From Paulinella micropora (taxonomy: Eukaryota; Cercozoa; Imbricatea; Euglyphida), in contig BJOX01000061.1 of NCBI GenBank assembly GCA_009731375.1, positions 399,025-440,455 on the forward strand: a stretch of 41,431 bases of DNA. Direction: 5' to 3'. How positions within the stretch are numbered: the stretch's first letter is position 1; each line of letters opens with the position of its first letter. The notes under the pieces are model-generated. The model worked only from the letters and a program-made list of their open reading frames with translations, did not search any database and was not told the DNA's origin. This document shows, one piece after another, positions 30,111-40,446 of this stretch. The translations under genes were made by a program, and so were the position numbers.

Positions 30111-31294
30111 ATGAAACCCTCCGCTGCACACCTGCCTTTTCTTCTCCCAGACGATAAGCGCTTGGTATCTTCGGAGGTAAAGTCAGTGCAGTCCTTGTTG
30201 AAATCTCTGCAGCAAGCTGCGGCTGCCAACCAGGCCGCCTGCCTCGAAGTGGTGGTTGCTTGGAAGCCAGATCTCCTCCCAGCAGATCTCCCGCCGACGC
30301 CGCACCCTTCGCACCTCTGGTTCGACGAACTGGAGGCGGGCCTCCAGATTTTTCTTGGCCAAGAATTTTACCTGAACTTGTTCCGCTTCGCGGCCGCGAC
30401 CGGCCTCCGCAACTCTGTCCTGCTGCGTCTGCCTACTGCCGAGCTCTTCCCGTACGTTTCGTCGCCGGCGCTCGTCGAGGCGCTGCGCGGGCTCGGCGGA
30501 CGCCGCGCGCTGAGCGCCCTGCGGGCGTTCTTAAGGGAACCGCTGGACCGCAGGCTCGCCGAGGACTGCCCCTTGATCACCGGCTGTGTAGTCGGCGACT
30601 CGCCCTGCCGGAACAGGTTGTGCGCTAGGCTGACCCCGACCGAGTTCCTAGCGCAATTCTTAGCAGCGGACGGTACCTTCGACGCTGGCGCCCTCCGCCA
30701 GGAGCTGGAGCTGCACGGTCCAGTCATTATTTGTACCGAGGGCGCGCACTACTGGCAAGTCCAGCCGCACCCCGCGTCACCCCGCCACATACCCTTTGAA
30801 ATTTTGTACCAACTGCACAGACAACGGGGCATCAACCTGCGGAGGTTTCGAACATGTCGGGACTGGCTTTTCGACCAGGACGAGCCCAGGCCCGCCGCTT
30901 ACGGCCTGCCGCTGCGCGCGCGCTACTGGTTTGCCAAGGCCTGGCTCGAAGCACGCGACAGGCAGGTGGCCCTGGGCTTTCTGTCTATTTCGGACCCCGC
31001 GACCAGCTCACTGGGCGCGCCCCCGACGCCGGTACAGCTGCGCCAGATCCTGCTGGAGGCTGGCTGCGCGACGACCCCAAGCCGGAGGAGGGGGAGCTGC
31101 AAGAGTACAAGCGCGCGCGCGAGGGGGTACCCGCTCTAGAGCGCCTGCTGCGTCCGCTGAGCAATGACATTCGGGAGCGAGCCTCTGCGCTGTCCGCGAC
31201 GTGGGTCCCGCTTTTGCTAGATGACTGCCTGCGGCGCGCCCTCAAGCATGTCCTGGGCTTCGTGCTGAATCTAGCCGACCGGGCGCGGCCATAG
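30111..31294 (+). pseudogene. unknown island protein I, one late frameshift
   Basis: ATG at 30111 (MKPSAAHLPFLLPDDKRL), open for 342 codons to 31139. The better C-terminus lies in the next frame from about 31060 to TAG at 31294 (WLRDDPKPEEGELQEY...), giving about 394 residues. The N-terminal third is helical and Gln/Ala-rich. The middle includes PVIICTEGAHYWQVQP, an Ile-rich strand followed by His-Tyr-Trp that looks like the His region of a papain-like fold, but no Cys partner is assignable. A poly(A) signal follows at 31431. Function unknown. Confidence 0.55.
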
Positions 31295-31430
31295 AGTGCG
31301 AGGTCGCCAAGTACGAGGACGGGCAGCGCAACAAGCGCCGCCGTACTACTACTAGCTGCTAGCAACAGCGTAGTGCGTGCAGTATCGATTCGTTTGTTGC
31401 AGTTAGTTACAGGCCGTTTCAAAGTTTTTT

Positions 31431-31436
31431 AATAAA
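31431..31436 (+). terminator. AATAAA poly(A) signal
   Basis: AATAAA 137 bases after the TAG of the gene ending at 31294, in a T/A-rich stretch. Confidence 0.6.
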
Positions 31437-31635
31437 AAATTGCTACGTATCAAATCAAAATTTTGTTTGATCCTTACAGTGTTTTCCCAACTTTTTTTAG
31501 TTCGTTAATCACCATCCAAAAAAAGAAAAAGAAAAAAAAAGAAAGGGGAAGTGGGGGGGGGGGCAAGAAAGAGGCAGTAGTCAGGGGCGGGTGCTGCCTC
31601 CCTGCTAGCTCCCTTCCTCTGATTTCTCTCTGTTT

Positions 31636-31641
31636 TTTATT
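31636..31641 (-). terminator. AATAAA overlapping a TAA stop
   Basis: On the minus strand TAC-TAA-TAAAAA: the stop codon of the kinase-like gene (31642-31640) lies inside the poly(A) signal. The same arrangement occurs at 41312-41318. Confidence 0.65.
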
Positions 31642-33077
31642 AGTAGCGTTTGAGAGATTCTTGAGAAATCAGAGGGCCGAACTGTCGACTTCCCACCTGA
31701 ATAGGCTCGACCGCAGCCTGCCAGAGCCTGTGCCATCGCAGTATCGACCAAGCCGACGCAGCCTCGGCAGAGGCCTTTTGCACCGTCGTCGCTGTTTTAC
31801 CTTCTTGCTGAACCCTGAAAGCCTCACTTGCTTGCACGGTGGAGTAGAATTCGGTGAGTGCTTGGTTTAGTATCCCCATTCCGGGGTAGGTCTCGGGGCA
31901 TTTAGGGCAGCTTACCATACTCTTGATGATGTAGTATAGGTAGACACATGCAAAATATTCGCCTTTGGACGACGCGGGACGTTGGGGGGAGTTCACGGGC
32001 GAGTTGGGTTCGGAGTTTGCAATTTCTTTTGCCTTTTTCCTGTTATAGTGTATAACCTGTTCATGAGGAGGAAAAACCCAGCCCGACTTGAGCTTCTTTT
32101 CTGCTTGATAGTACGAGTCGATCTCGGCCATTAGCTCCAGGCTCCTGACAATGTTCTTGACGTCGCCATCCTTGAAAAATTGCTTTACGCCAGTTAGGGT
32201 CTTCGCGTGCTGCTCGGGGTGCGCTGCACAGCAGCTGCAAGTAATGCATCATAACTAATGGCCGCAGGTTTGCTTCTGCTTGTAACTTTGCTGGCAGAGG
32301 ATACACAAATGCGTGCTTGCCCAAGCTCTCAATGCTCGGCCCTTCCACGCTTTCAAAGAACTCCAGGTCAGCATCGACGATCAGCGGGCGCAGATCTTTG
32401 CCTAGCATGATGTTGTTGTGACTGACATCTGTCCAAACGAGTTTGGGCACCATAGTCGAGCTCCCTTTCGGTCGTAACAAATGAACCTCTCGAGAGTCTC
32501 CTGAATTTGGACAGCTGTGATTCTGGGCCAGACCGAGCTGTCTCCCAGTGTCCAAGACAGGCGATCAACAAACTCTATTGTAGCAAACACCAGAGTATTC
32601 TCGTCCATTTGTTCTTTAAATTTGAAATTAGACAATCTTAAGGGGCCAACGTACCAATTAAAATCGCTTGCTGGTTTAACCTTTTTAATTCTTTTTTGTA
32701 GCCAAAGATTTTGCATCTGCTTTCATGGCAGACAGAATTCTTTTTGCGGACGACTCCGCATCCTCACCAGTCAGACTTTTGGGGGTCCACTGCTGATCAG
32801 AATACGACCATGCACGTGTTACTAGAGGAAGCATACAGAGTCGGATGGCCTGCCCTTGTACCAACATAACATGGTGGGACTGGCCTGAGGCTGTTCCTTG
32901 TATTAGCTTTTTTTGTTGCAAAATTTCCAACTTCGAGACAGCGGCGAAGTACTCTTCAAAGCTCTTTTTCACTAACGTGTCTTCTTGCGCTTGATTTACT
33001 CGTTCTTGCCAGTGATCATATTCGTCGTCATAAAAGCCAAAAGGTTCTTTTTGAACCAGGAAGATTTTGGCGTCCAT
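31640..33077 (-). pseudogene. protein kinase-like protein, frameshifted
   Basis: ATG at 33077 in good context (CGCCATGG) to TAA at 31640, about 475 codons in four frame segments (breaks near 32700, 32470 and 32170). The central part has a kinase catalytic loop and metal site, KLVWTDVSHNNIMLG followed by RPLIVDADLEFF: the catalytic-loop Asp and Asn are present, and DFG reads DAD. A glycine loop and the beta-3 Lys are not evident. The C-terminal region holds Cys pairs (MVSCPKCPETYPGMG) and an Ala/Gln-rich helix. Atypical or dead kinase relic is the best reading. It is divergent from nothing nearby; the protease gene downstream of its promoter shares its strand. Confidence 0.55.
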
Positions 33078-33130
33078 GGCGGTGGGGTCCTATAATCTGG
33101 ATTTGGCACACTCATGGGCCAAATGCTCTC

Positions 33131-33138
33131 TTTAAATA
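33131..33138 (-). promoter_or_regulatory. TATA-like box for the kinase-like gene
   Basis: The minus strand reads TATTTAAA 54-61 bases upstream of the ATG at 33077, in an otherwise mixed-composition stretch. Position and sequence fit a TATA element with a short leader. Confidence 0.5.
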
Positions 33139-33212
33139 CTACATAAAGGACAAAAAATAAGCCCGTTTTCTTTCACCTCCCGTGAGAGAATTTTGTTTTT
33201 ACCAATCTTTTC

Positions 33213-33274
<62 letters not shown>

Positions 33275-33293
33275 ACNNNNNNNNNNNNNNNNN

Positions 33294-33325
<32 letters not shown>
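33213..33325. repeat. poly(C) tract interrupted by a gap
   Basis: About 64 C, a 17-N gap and about 32 C: the longest of many plus-strand poly(C) tracts between island genes. Assembly clearly stalled here. Confidence 0.9.
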
Positions 33326-33327
<2 letters not shown>

Positions 33328-33470
33328 GCCCGCGAGCGCTCACTCAGAAAAGTGCAAATAACGGCCCCTCCCCCTCTCAGCCTTTAGCCCACCCAACAAA
33401 AAAAAATCAAACAGCGCTTCTTCTCCCGTGTCGCTATTCAGAGGAAGAAAGAAATGCAAAGTCGGGCTCG

Positions 33471-35182
33471 TCACCCGGAAAGACCACCCGTTTGCCCTAC
33501 TACCTCCCCATTCCTGCCGGAGTCTATTTCTCGCACTCTTGCGCCCAGCCGGTCGAAGGAGTCAGGTGCACGGGTAGCTGCCAACGGCGTAAACAGCCGT
33601 TGTGCCACTTCTCTGTCGGGCCGAGCGCCGGCTTTTGGCAGCCACAGGGCCCTCTCCTCGTCTTTCAGCAGCAGGCCCTGCCAAATACAAGATACCAACA
33701 GCAGCCAGGGGTGGCCAACAATCGGTCTGTCGTACGACAGATCCCGGGGGTCGTTGCTGTGCGCGACCATCAGCGCTCGTGCCAACGACAGCAAGAAGCA
33801 GCTGCGCTCGCTGCCGTCCTGGTCGGGCGTGCCACTCTCGTCTGTTGTCTGTATGTCCGGCCGTAGGCCCAGACAATTGTCTAGTGTCTCGGCCAGACAG
33901 CCGCGCTCTAGGGTGGTAGCGGGCCTGCTGGGGTTGTAGTAGTACCAACAACGCCGGCCCACGAACCAGACTACCCAGTGCGGGCGCATGTCGACCGATC
34001 GCCGGCTGACGAGAAACGTGCTGTACTGCAGCAGGTCCCCCCGTGTGAGACTAGTCGTCGCCTCATCGAGATCCCACATGATCCTGCGCGGGCACAGGCG
34101 CCCGAACGACTGCAAATGTCCGTAACGGAACTCATGCAGCTTTTGCAACACAGCCCCGCCGCTGCCGCCGATGCCGGTGCCCAAACGGTTGTCCCACGAG
34201 GCCAGCAAACCCAGCCCGAAGAACACGTGGCCGTTCCTGAAGCCCACGTTGCGCTGCCAATCAAACCGCCCTACGTCGCCTATGGCGCGCAGCCACCACC
34301 GCAGCGCCCAGGCGTCGCCACTCGCGACGACGATGGCGTCGTCCCAGCCCAGCACGCGCGGCCACCGGGGGGGAACCCACTTGCGCAATGTCAGCGGGGC
34401 GCTGGCGTCGACGTAGCAGTCGGCAAAGGTGTAGTGCGTACGGGCGGCCGCGTAGCTCCAGGCGAACGCGACTGCCGAGGATAGCGGCCCCACGCCGCCC
34501 CGTTTGTTCTGCCTGATCGTCTCGGGCGACAAGAGTTCCAGCGCTAGCCAGTGCAGCCTAGCCACCGACCAGCGCCCGTTCGCGACGTGCCAGCGCCCGG
34601 CGGAGGAGGTAACGCCGGCGTCTAGCACGGGCCAGCGCCGGCAGGGCACCAACGGCTCACCGGCGTCGGGCCACTCGAGCGCCCAGCGCAAGGTTCGCTC
34701 GAAGTATCAGCACGCCGTGGAGGTGCACCCGCCGGCGCGCGCCGGCACTTGCGAGCCGGCAGGCCCGCACGAGCTCGCGTGTTCGCGGCCCAGTGACAGC
34801 AGGCAGACGGGGTCGCGGTCGAACAACGCGTTGAAGTCAGCGTTCGGCAGGTCGTGCGCCAGCAGCCTGGCCCTGGCCCCCAGGTCCACCCACTGCAAGT
34901 GCCCTCCTTCCAGCAGCACGACGACGCGGCGGAGCGTGTCGAGGTCGTCGTGCCAGGACCGGTTCGCCACCAACCGGAGGAGACTTGCGAACCGCGGCCG
35001 TGCGGGCGGGGTCGGCGGCGGGTGTTGCTCAAAGAACTGCAGCCCGGCCCGCACCAAGACGGTTGCGTCGGCGGTTGTGTCTTGTGCCAGGCCCAGGCAC
35101 AGCTCGAACAGCTCGGGAAACCAAGTTCGTTGGCGGGCCGGTCGTTCAACCAGCGCCCAATGTCCAGCGCCCGCCGCGCCAT
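33471..35182 (-). pseudogene. adenain/Ulp1-like (C48/C5 clan) cysteine protease
   Basis: Likely ATG at 35182 (MARRALDIGRWLND). A frameshift near 35120 enters a long frame interrupted by one in-frame TGA at 34709-34707, then open to TGA at 33471; about 570 codons. In the C-terminal part, PHWVVWFVGRRCWYYYNPSRP (His near 33983) is followed by DQDGSERSCFLLSLARAL (near 33800). The order His, acidic/Asn, Gln-x6-Cys is that of adenovirus protease and Ulp1-type enzymes, where Gln forms the oxyanion hole. Here the middle residue appears to be Asn. In viruses such enzymes mature virion proteins; in cells they process SUMO-type modifiers. The N-terminal about 300 residues are unrecognised. Confidence 0.55.
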
Positions 35183-35219
35183 TGCAACGGCTACAACGCT
35201 TTTCCTGGACTCGGCGCAT

Positions 35220-35580
35220 GCCTGGCAAGACTTTTTTTAACAAAAAAGCCCGCCTGCCGAATTTTTTTTTCTGGCGTGGGGCGGGGGAACGGCAATTACA
35301 AAAAAAAAGAGCGCCCCCCCCCCCTTCCCTTCCTTTCGTTTGCTCCCCGAGATTTTTTGTAGTCGAGCCCTCTCTTTTTGCCCTCCCCCCCCACCCCTCT
35401 TTCTCCAAGCAGCGGGCGCTGGTCCGGGCACTGTCCTCTTGGCCTTTCGTAGTAATGAACAGTCACTGTGTAAAAAAAAGAAAAGGAGGAAGAGCTCATG
35501 GCCTTGACGTTACTCGGCGGTACCCGGCGGCGCTTGTTTTTGCGCTGTCTGTCGTACTCGTGCTTTGACGATCTTGTACT
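35220..35580. other. low-complexity spacer
   Basis: C/T-rich and A-rich DNA with short poly(C) runs, between the protease gene start and the left arm of the inverted duplication. Long open frames continue through it on both strands because stops are rare in biased sequence. No gene was seen. Confidence 0.5.
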
Positions 35581-35590
35581 TTTATTTATT
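35581..35590 (-). terminator. double AATAAA at the 3' end of the Cys-rich gene
   Basis: The minus strand reads TTTTAATAAATAAAAG, aligned with the stop/poly(A) region of the right-arm copy (TCTCTTAATAAATAC). The signal survives although this copy has an earlier stop. Confidence 0.6.
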
Positions 35591-35772
35591 AAAAGAAGTA
35601 AACGAAATGTTTTGCTAAGCTTGACATTTTACACTAGCCTTCAAGGAGTCTAGTGAACATTTTTTGCGTACTGGTGGTTTTGTTTTCAAGTCTGTCCTTT
35701 GTTGTAAAGAATTCTTAGCACAAGGGTGGCGTGCAATTGCCCCTAGTCGAGGACCGAGGTCTTGTTCAGCTG

Positions 35773-36233
35773 TCACCCAAATTCGTCCCAGATAGCGCCA
35801 CAAGCACACTTTTCAGACTGTTCATCGCACAACAGTTCTCCGCAGTTTTCACCCTCGCACTCTCGCACGGCGTAGCATTCTCCACTCGCAACCGCGTCGT
35901 CGTTTACTTCCTGTAGCGCGGGCAGCAGCGCACAGGCGCCCGCCAGGGCCCCGAAAAGCTCGCGAAGCAAGGGCGCCGCCGTCTCTGCCTTTGCGCTAAC
36001 CTCTTGAACTCTTTGGCCTAAGGCCGCGACCTTGGCTTCTGTCGAGGCGGAGTTTTCCCAACAGGCCCGGTACCTGCGGCGCTGGGCACAGAAAGCGCGG
36101 TTGACGGGGTCGGTCCCACGCGTAATCAGGATCAGGTCTTCTTTTGCCAGCACAGGCCTGCTAGCGGTCTGCGAGCCCTTAGCTTGCAGGCGTGCCTTCT
36201 TGCGCAACGGAGAAGAGGCTGGGGGGGGGGGGG
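35773..36233 (-). pseudogene. Cys-rich island protein, left-arm copy, 5' truncated by gap
   Basis: The visible frame starts inside the gap at 36234 and reads LRKKARLQ, then SRPVLAKEDLILITRG, a helical AALGQRVQEVSAKA segment, LLRELFGALAGACALLPALQ, and a cysteine cluster (GECYAVRECEGENCGELLC). It ends at TGA 35773, where the right-arm copy has an Arg codon (EFGRQLNKT), so this copy is shortened by about 25 codons. Its middle is uninterrupted at the point where the right-arm copy is frameshifted. The Cys spacing suggests a metal-binding C-terminus. Family unknown. Confidence 0.65.
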
Positions 36234-36473
36234 NNNNNNNNNNNNNNNNNNNNNNNNNNNNNNNNNNNNNNNNNNNNNNNNNNNNNNNNNNNNNNNNNNN
36301 NNNNNNNNNNNNNNNNNNNNNNNNNNNNNNNNNNNNNNNNNNNNNNNNNNNNNNNNNNNNNNNNNNNNNNNNNNNNNNNNNNNNNNNNNNNNNNNNNNNN
36401 NNNNNNNNNNNNNNNNNNNNNNNNNNNNNNNNNNNNNNNNNNNNNNNNNNNNNNNNNNNNNNNNNNNNNNNNN

Positions 36474-36958
36474 AAAGGGGGGGGGGGGGTCAGTGCACAC
36501 CAATCTCCCCCTCAACCCCCCCCCCCCTCCAAAAAAAAGAGAGCAAGACAGTCGCAGAGACACACACTTATACATAAGCAAGTCTTGTTCATGTGTAAGT
36601 GTGGCTGTGTTTGTGGCTGTGTGTCAGTGCGTGTTTTTTTCTTTGTTGTCGCTGTTGGTCTGCTGCAACCTTTGCCTGCAATAAGGAATTCCTCGCCATC
36701 GCACCAAAGGCTTTTATATATATCGTTTCTTTTTTAGGTCGTTTTCTTGGATGGCCAGGCCTCCCCCCCTCCACCACAATTTCTTTTTCTTGGCTGCCCT
36801 AATGGGTTAACTCAATGCGGACAAGATTGGGCAGCTCAATGCTGGGAACCCCCCCGGGGGGGGGGGCCGTTCCACTCCTACCCTTTCCACAAAAGCACTT
36901 GCAATTAAGCACACACATACACACACGTACAGACTTTTACATGTACACACCTACAGAG
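36474..36958. other. insert-like spacer with TATA-like tract
   Basis: Contains poly(G)/poly(C), CTTTTATATATATCG at about 36712 and a block (TTTCTTTTTTAGGTCGTTTT, then GGCC.CCCCCCTC, then AATTTCTTTTT.TTGGC) that recurs at 38150-38212. The right arm lacks this segment. No gene. Confidence 0.5.
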
Positions 36959-37104
36959 AGAGAGACGGGTAATCACACACGCAATCGATCATAAAGAATC
37001 ACTCACACACACAAATACACTCAAGAATTTTCTTTCGGAAGGGTGGGGGAGGCAGTCGGCAATACATTCAGAAATTGCTTTTTTTTTCTCGTTGCCACAG
37101 GCAA

Positions 37105-37680
37105 ATGGCCCTCAACCTGGCAGACAATTGTTATAATGATGATTGCCCACTGAAAAAGTAGCCACTGCCGGCAGAGGAGGTGCACTTCCGCAAGTGTGCT
37201 CGTTGCCTCTACTCTACGTACTGCAGCCGAGAGGTCCAGAAGGCACACTGGAAGAGCGAGCATGGCCAGCTCTGCCGGGACGGCTCTCTGTTCGTGCGCC
37301 AGCACCTGCGCCTGAACGCTTACATGTCCGTGCTCAGGAAAAAAAAGGAGGGTGACCCGCTCACCAGCGAACTAATGTCGTTGGTGCCGCGCGGCGAGCA
37401 GGACGGGGCAGTGTACGTGTGCCTGGCCCCGAATGGCCCCGAGAGGCGCCGCTACGTGTCGGCACGGACCCTGCGGCGACCGGCTTGGGAAAGACTGCGT
37501 GGCCTGGTTTCCGACGTGCCGGTTGGGCCGCTACGGCAGAAGCGCGGACATAATCCTCCTGTGCTGTTCGTAGAGGCGCCACTGTCCCGCCTCGCAGACG
37601 GGCCAGCGGTTGCCGAGGAGGATGAGGGCGCTGACTATATGCACTGGCTCAGCGCGTCCGCGGTGATGCTCTGTGGTTAG
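37105..37680 (+). pseudogene. MYND-finger protein, left-arm copy, amber codon
   Basis: ATG at 37105 (MALNLADNCYNDDCPLKK), then TAG at 37159-37161, then in the same frame KCARCLYSTYCSREVQKAHW and HGQLC: a MYND zinc finger (CxxC...YCxxxxQxxxWxxH...C; the position usually Cys in the CQ pair is Val in REVQ). After the finger come about 125 residues with KKKEGDPLTSELM, a basic RRRYVSARTLRRPAWERLR stretch and a C-terminal acidic end, to TAG at 37680. MYND fingers bind proline-rich peptides and often sit in transcriptional regulators. The leader CTCGTTGCCACAG|GC (37089-37101) looks like a splice acceptor and is conserved in the other arm. The right-arm paralogue has a sense codon at the amber position. 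Confidence 0.7.
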
Positions 37681-37835
37681 TGTAAATGGCCGACAGAACA
37701 GACATAGACAAGCATCCTTGTCGTTTTTGTTGCGCTGATGCAGCTTATTAAAAACAACAAAATGCAAACTAGCTGTGCGGGGAATTCACACGTACATAAG
37801 AAACGAAAAGCCGTTCTTGTTCGCTCTCAGCCACG

Positions 37836-38045
37836 TGTAGGTGTGTGTGTGTGTGTGTGGTGTGTGTGTGTGTGTGTGTGGTTGTGTGTGGTTGTGTGTG
37901 TGTGTGTGTGGTTGTGTGTGTGTGTGTGTGGTGGTGTGTGTGTGTGTGTGTGGTTGTGTGTGTGTAAAAAAAGAAGAGTTGACTGGTTACGTGTGGTTGT
38001 GTGTCTGTGTGTGTGTGTTGTTTGTCTGCGAAAAAAACCTTACAT
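37836..38045. repeat. (GT)n-rich block
   Basis: Imperfect GT repeats with GGTTGT interruptions, then A-rich and poly(C) with a 10-N gap (38090-38099). Frames are artefacts. Confidence 0.9.
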
Positions 38046-38215
38046 ACACTTTTTTTTCCCGCTGCAACCCCCCCCCCCCCCCCCCCCCCNNNNNNNNNNT
38101 TCCCCCCCATCTCACCAAAGGCAACTACAGGCTCTATATGTCACTAGGCTTTCTTTTTTAGGTCGTTTTGGAAAAAGGCCCCCCCCTCTCCATAAATTCT
38201 TTTTTTTGGCATTGC

Positions 38216-38372
38216 AACATTGAGCCAACATTGAGCTCAATGATGTCGGCCAACATTGAACCAACATTGAACCAACATTGAGCCAACATTGAGCCAACAT
38301 TGAGCCAACATTGAGCCAACATTGAGCCAACATTGAGCCAACATTGAGCCAACATTGAGCCAACATTGAGTT
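38216..38372. repeat. 11-bp minisatellite (CAACATTGAGC)n
   Basis: About 12-13 units of CAACATTGAGC, with two interruptions by TCAATGATGTCGGC. The unit is not a multiple of three, so all frames give the same periodic translation; it is not coding. It lies near the centre of the inverted duplication. Confidence 0.9.
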
Positions 38373-38495
38373 CAATGATGTCGGCCAACCTCTCTCTCCG
38401 CAGGGTTGGCCCCCCTCCCCTCCCTGGTTGGATCACTCACAAATCGTTCTGCATCATTTCGCCAAGGTACACCCTGTGTGTGTCAATGGAGTTTT

Positions 38496-38980
<485 letters not shown>

Positions 38981-39182
38981 CGAAGAAGCCTAAAGTGAAG
39001 GGTGAAACAGCCTGTCAGCTAAAAAACAAAAAGAACATTTTGACATTTGGGGGATGTCTGCTCAAGAACAGGTTTCTCTCTCTCCCCGTCCCCCTCTCCT
39101 CTCCTCCCCTCCCCCCCCCCCCCCNNNNNNNNNNCTGTCGTAATACCTAGGCGCACATGTGTACTTTGGTTTTGTTAGACAG

Positions 39183-39373
39183 GAGCGTCAGCATCTGACT
39201 CAGTAGGAGGCCAAGGCGAGGAGGAGGAGCTGCTCTCGTTTATGTCGGGGCTCTTGTTGGCAAAGACGCTGCCCTCGCTGCCCATCTGCCGGCAGGACGG
39301 CTGCTGTGCACAAGCACTGGACGATAATCTCTATTGCGTGATCCACGAGCCTGGCTGGTTTGAAAAAGCCTAG
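39183..39373 (+). CDS. small putative zinc-knuckle exon R
   Basis: Preceded by an acceptor-like TTGGTTTTGTTAGACAG (ending 39182). The frame TGASASDSVGGQGEEEELLSF leads through an ATG at 39242 to ICRQDGCCAQALDDNLYCVIH and TAG at 39371-39373. CxxxxCC...YCxxH resembles a small zinc-binding loop. Either a 43-residue protein from the ATG or the last exon of a longer gene whose upstream exon I cannot find. Confidence 0.4.
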
Positions 39374-39399
39374 TAGTAGTAGCGCAGACGTTCGCGCTC

Positions 39400-39690
39400 G
39401 AAATTGTTATTAAAAAAAAGATATAACGGATTAATCTTGATTATGAAAATTTAGAGATTCGTACAGAGGGAAGACAGAACACGCGGACAGTCTGCAAAGG
39501 CCCCCCCTAATCGAGGCAAAACACTAAACCCAAAAAATTTTCGGGTCTGTGTTAGATTTTTTTTTAATTTTTTTTTGTCTAGTACCAGTCCTGTTGGGTC
39601 CCAAAGCTAGCAGTCGTAAGAGGATGTTGCGACTTGGTATTCATATCGCGTCCGTGCTGCAGTTGTGTTTGTCAGCCCCCCCCCCCACCC
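39400..39690. repeat. direct repeat, copy 2 (partner 29190-29490)
   Basis: Same ordered blocks as the copy 10 kb upstream, more diverged and with an inserted T-rich stretch (TTTTTTTTTAATTTTTTTTTG). Followed by poly(C) at 39678-39692. Confidence 0.7.
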
Positions 39691-39733
39691 CCCACAAAAC
39701 AAGCACAGGGACTTTTTTAGTGCACCAATTTCT

Positions 39734-40446
39734 TTAATAATCAGGCCGCGGGTACGCCTGGTAGCACAGCAGGCCGTTTGCGCCTAGCCTGTCGCGACGC
39801 TCGTCCATGGTGCGACCCGGGAGGTGGAAAATCCAGTCGGAGGGCCCGCCCTGCAATAGCTCAGCTGCCTGCCTGGGCACGACCCAGACGCTGCGGCGTT
39901 CAAAGTCCGGGTGCGCTACTAAGAAATCACGCAGGTTTAGCTGGTCTGCCACGTGGTGGAATGGCAGGACCGTTTGGTCGTAGATGCGCAGCAGGGCCGC
40001 GTGCACCTGTGGTGTGTTGCGCACGAACCAGACCCTATTGTTGATCTTGTAACGACGCCTTTTTTCTGCTAGTAATACAAAGATCGGCTTTTCGTCTGCA
40101 CGCGTCCACCGCCCGGCGGGCCTGCTCGAAGCGTTCCTCGATCCTGACAGCCTGATTGGCGAATACCGTGTCCCCGTCCACCCACAAAAAGTACTCGTAC
40201 TGCATCGATGCGCGCAGCAGCCGTTCCAAGTACCGCAGCTTATTAAAACGCGCCGCACATCCACCAGCGCAGGGGCAACAACTCCTCGGGCCGGAAACAA
40301 CTGTCGTCGAATAAGTCGTACTTCTGCAGGTCACAATGTGGCTGAGCGCGAACAAGAACGGTCCCGGCAGAGCTGGCCGTGCTCGCTCTTCCAGTGTGCC
40401 TTCTGGCACTCCCGGCCGCAGCACGTAGCGTAGAGGCAACGGGCAC
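39734..40446 (-). pseudogene. GT34-like glycosyltransferase, frameshifted
   Basis: Minus-strand segments in three frames line up as one glycosyltransferase: HCDLQKYDLFDDSCF; then NKLRYLERLL and YEYFLWVDGDTVFANQA (the DxD-type metal and nucleotide-sugar site); then NNRVWFVRNTPQVHAALL, ADQLNLRDFL, VVPRQAAEL and DWIFHLPGRTMDERRDRL, to TAA at 39734. The order W-x-D-x-D, N-N-x-V-W-F-V-R-N, DQ and HxxG is typical of GT34 (galactosyl/xylosyl transferase) and related families. Breaks lie near 40248 and 40090. There is no separate ATG: upstream it runs into a MYND finger on the same strand. The substrate cannot be told; a Golgi anchor is not seen. Confidence 0.65.

Larger units (their letters stand above)
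35570..37330. repeat. left arm of inverted duplication
   Basis: The reverse complement of 40.32-41.34 kb matches this arm in gene order and sequence: the Cys-rich gene (minus here), its TTTTAATAAATA 3' end, the flank ATAAAGAATCACTCAC...CACTCAAGAA, the CAATACATTCAGAAATTGC leader and the MYND finger. The left arm has an extra segment (about 36474-36950) and a 240-N gap (36234-36473) between its two genes. Confidence 0.85.

Noticed and set aside
38216-38372. CRISPR-like array or telomere
   Set aside because: Direct 11-bp units without spacers, and the unit is not a known telomere repeat.
38112-38436. Periodic protein of MLAQCWLNVGS repeats
   Set aside because: It is produced identically in all frames by an 11-bp minisatellite.
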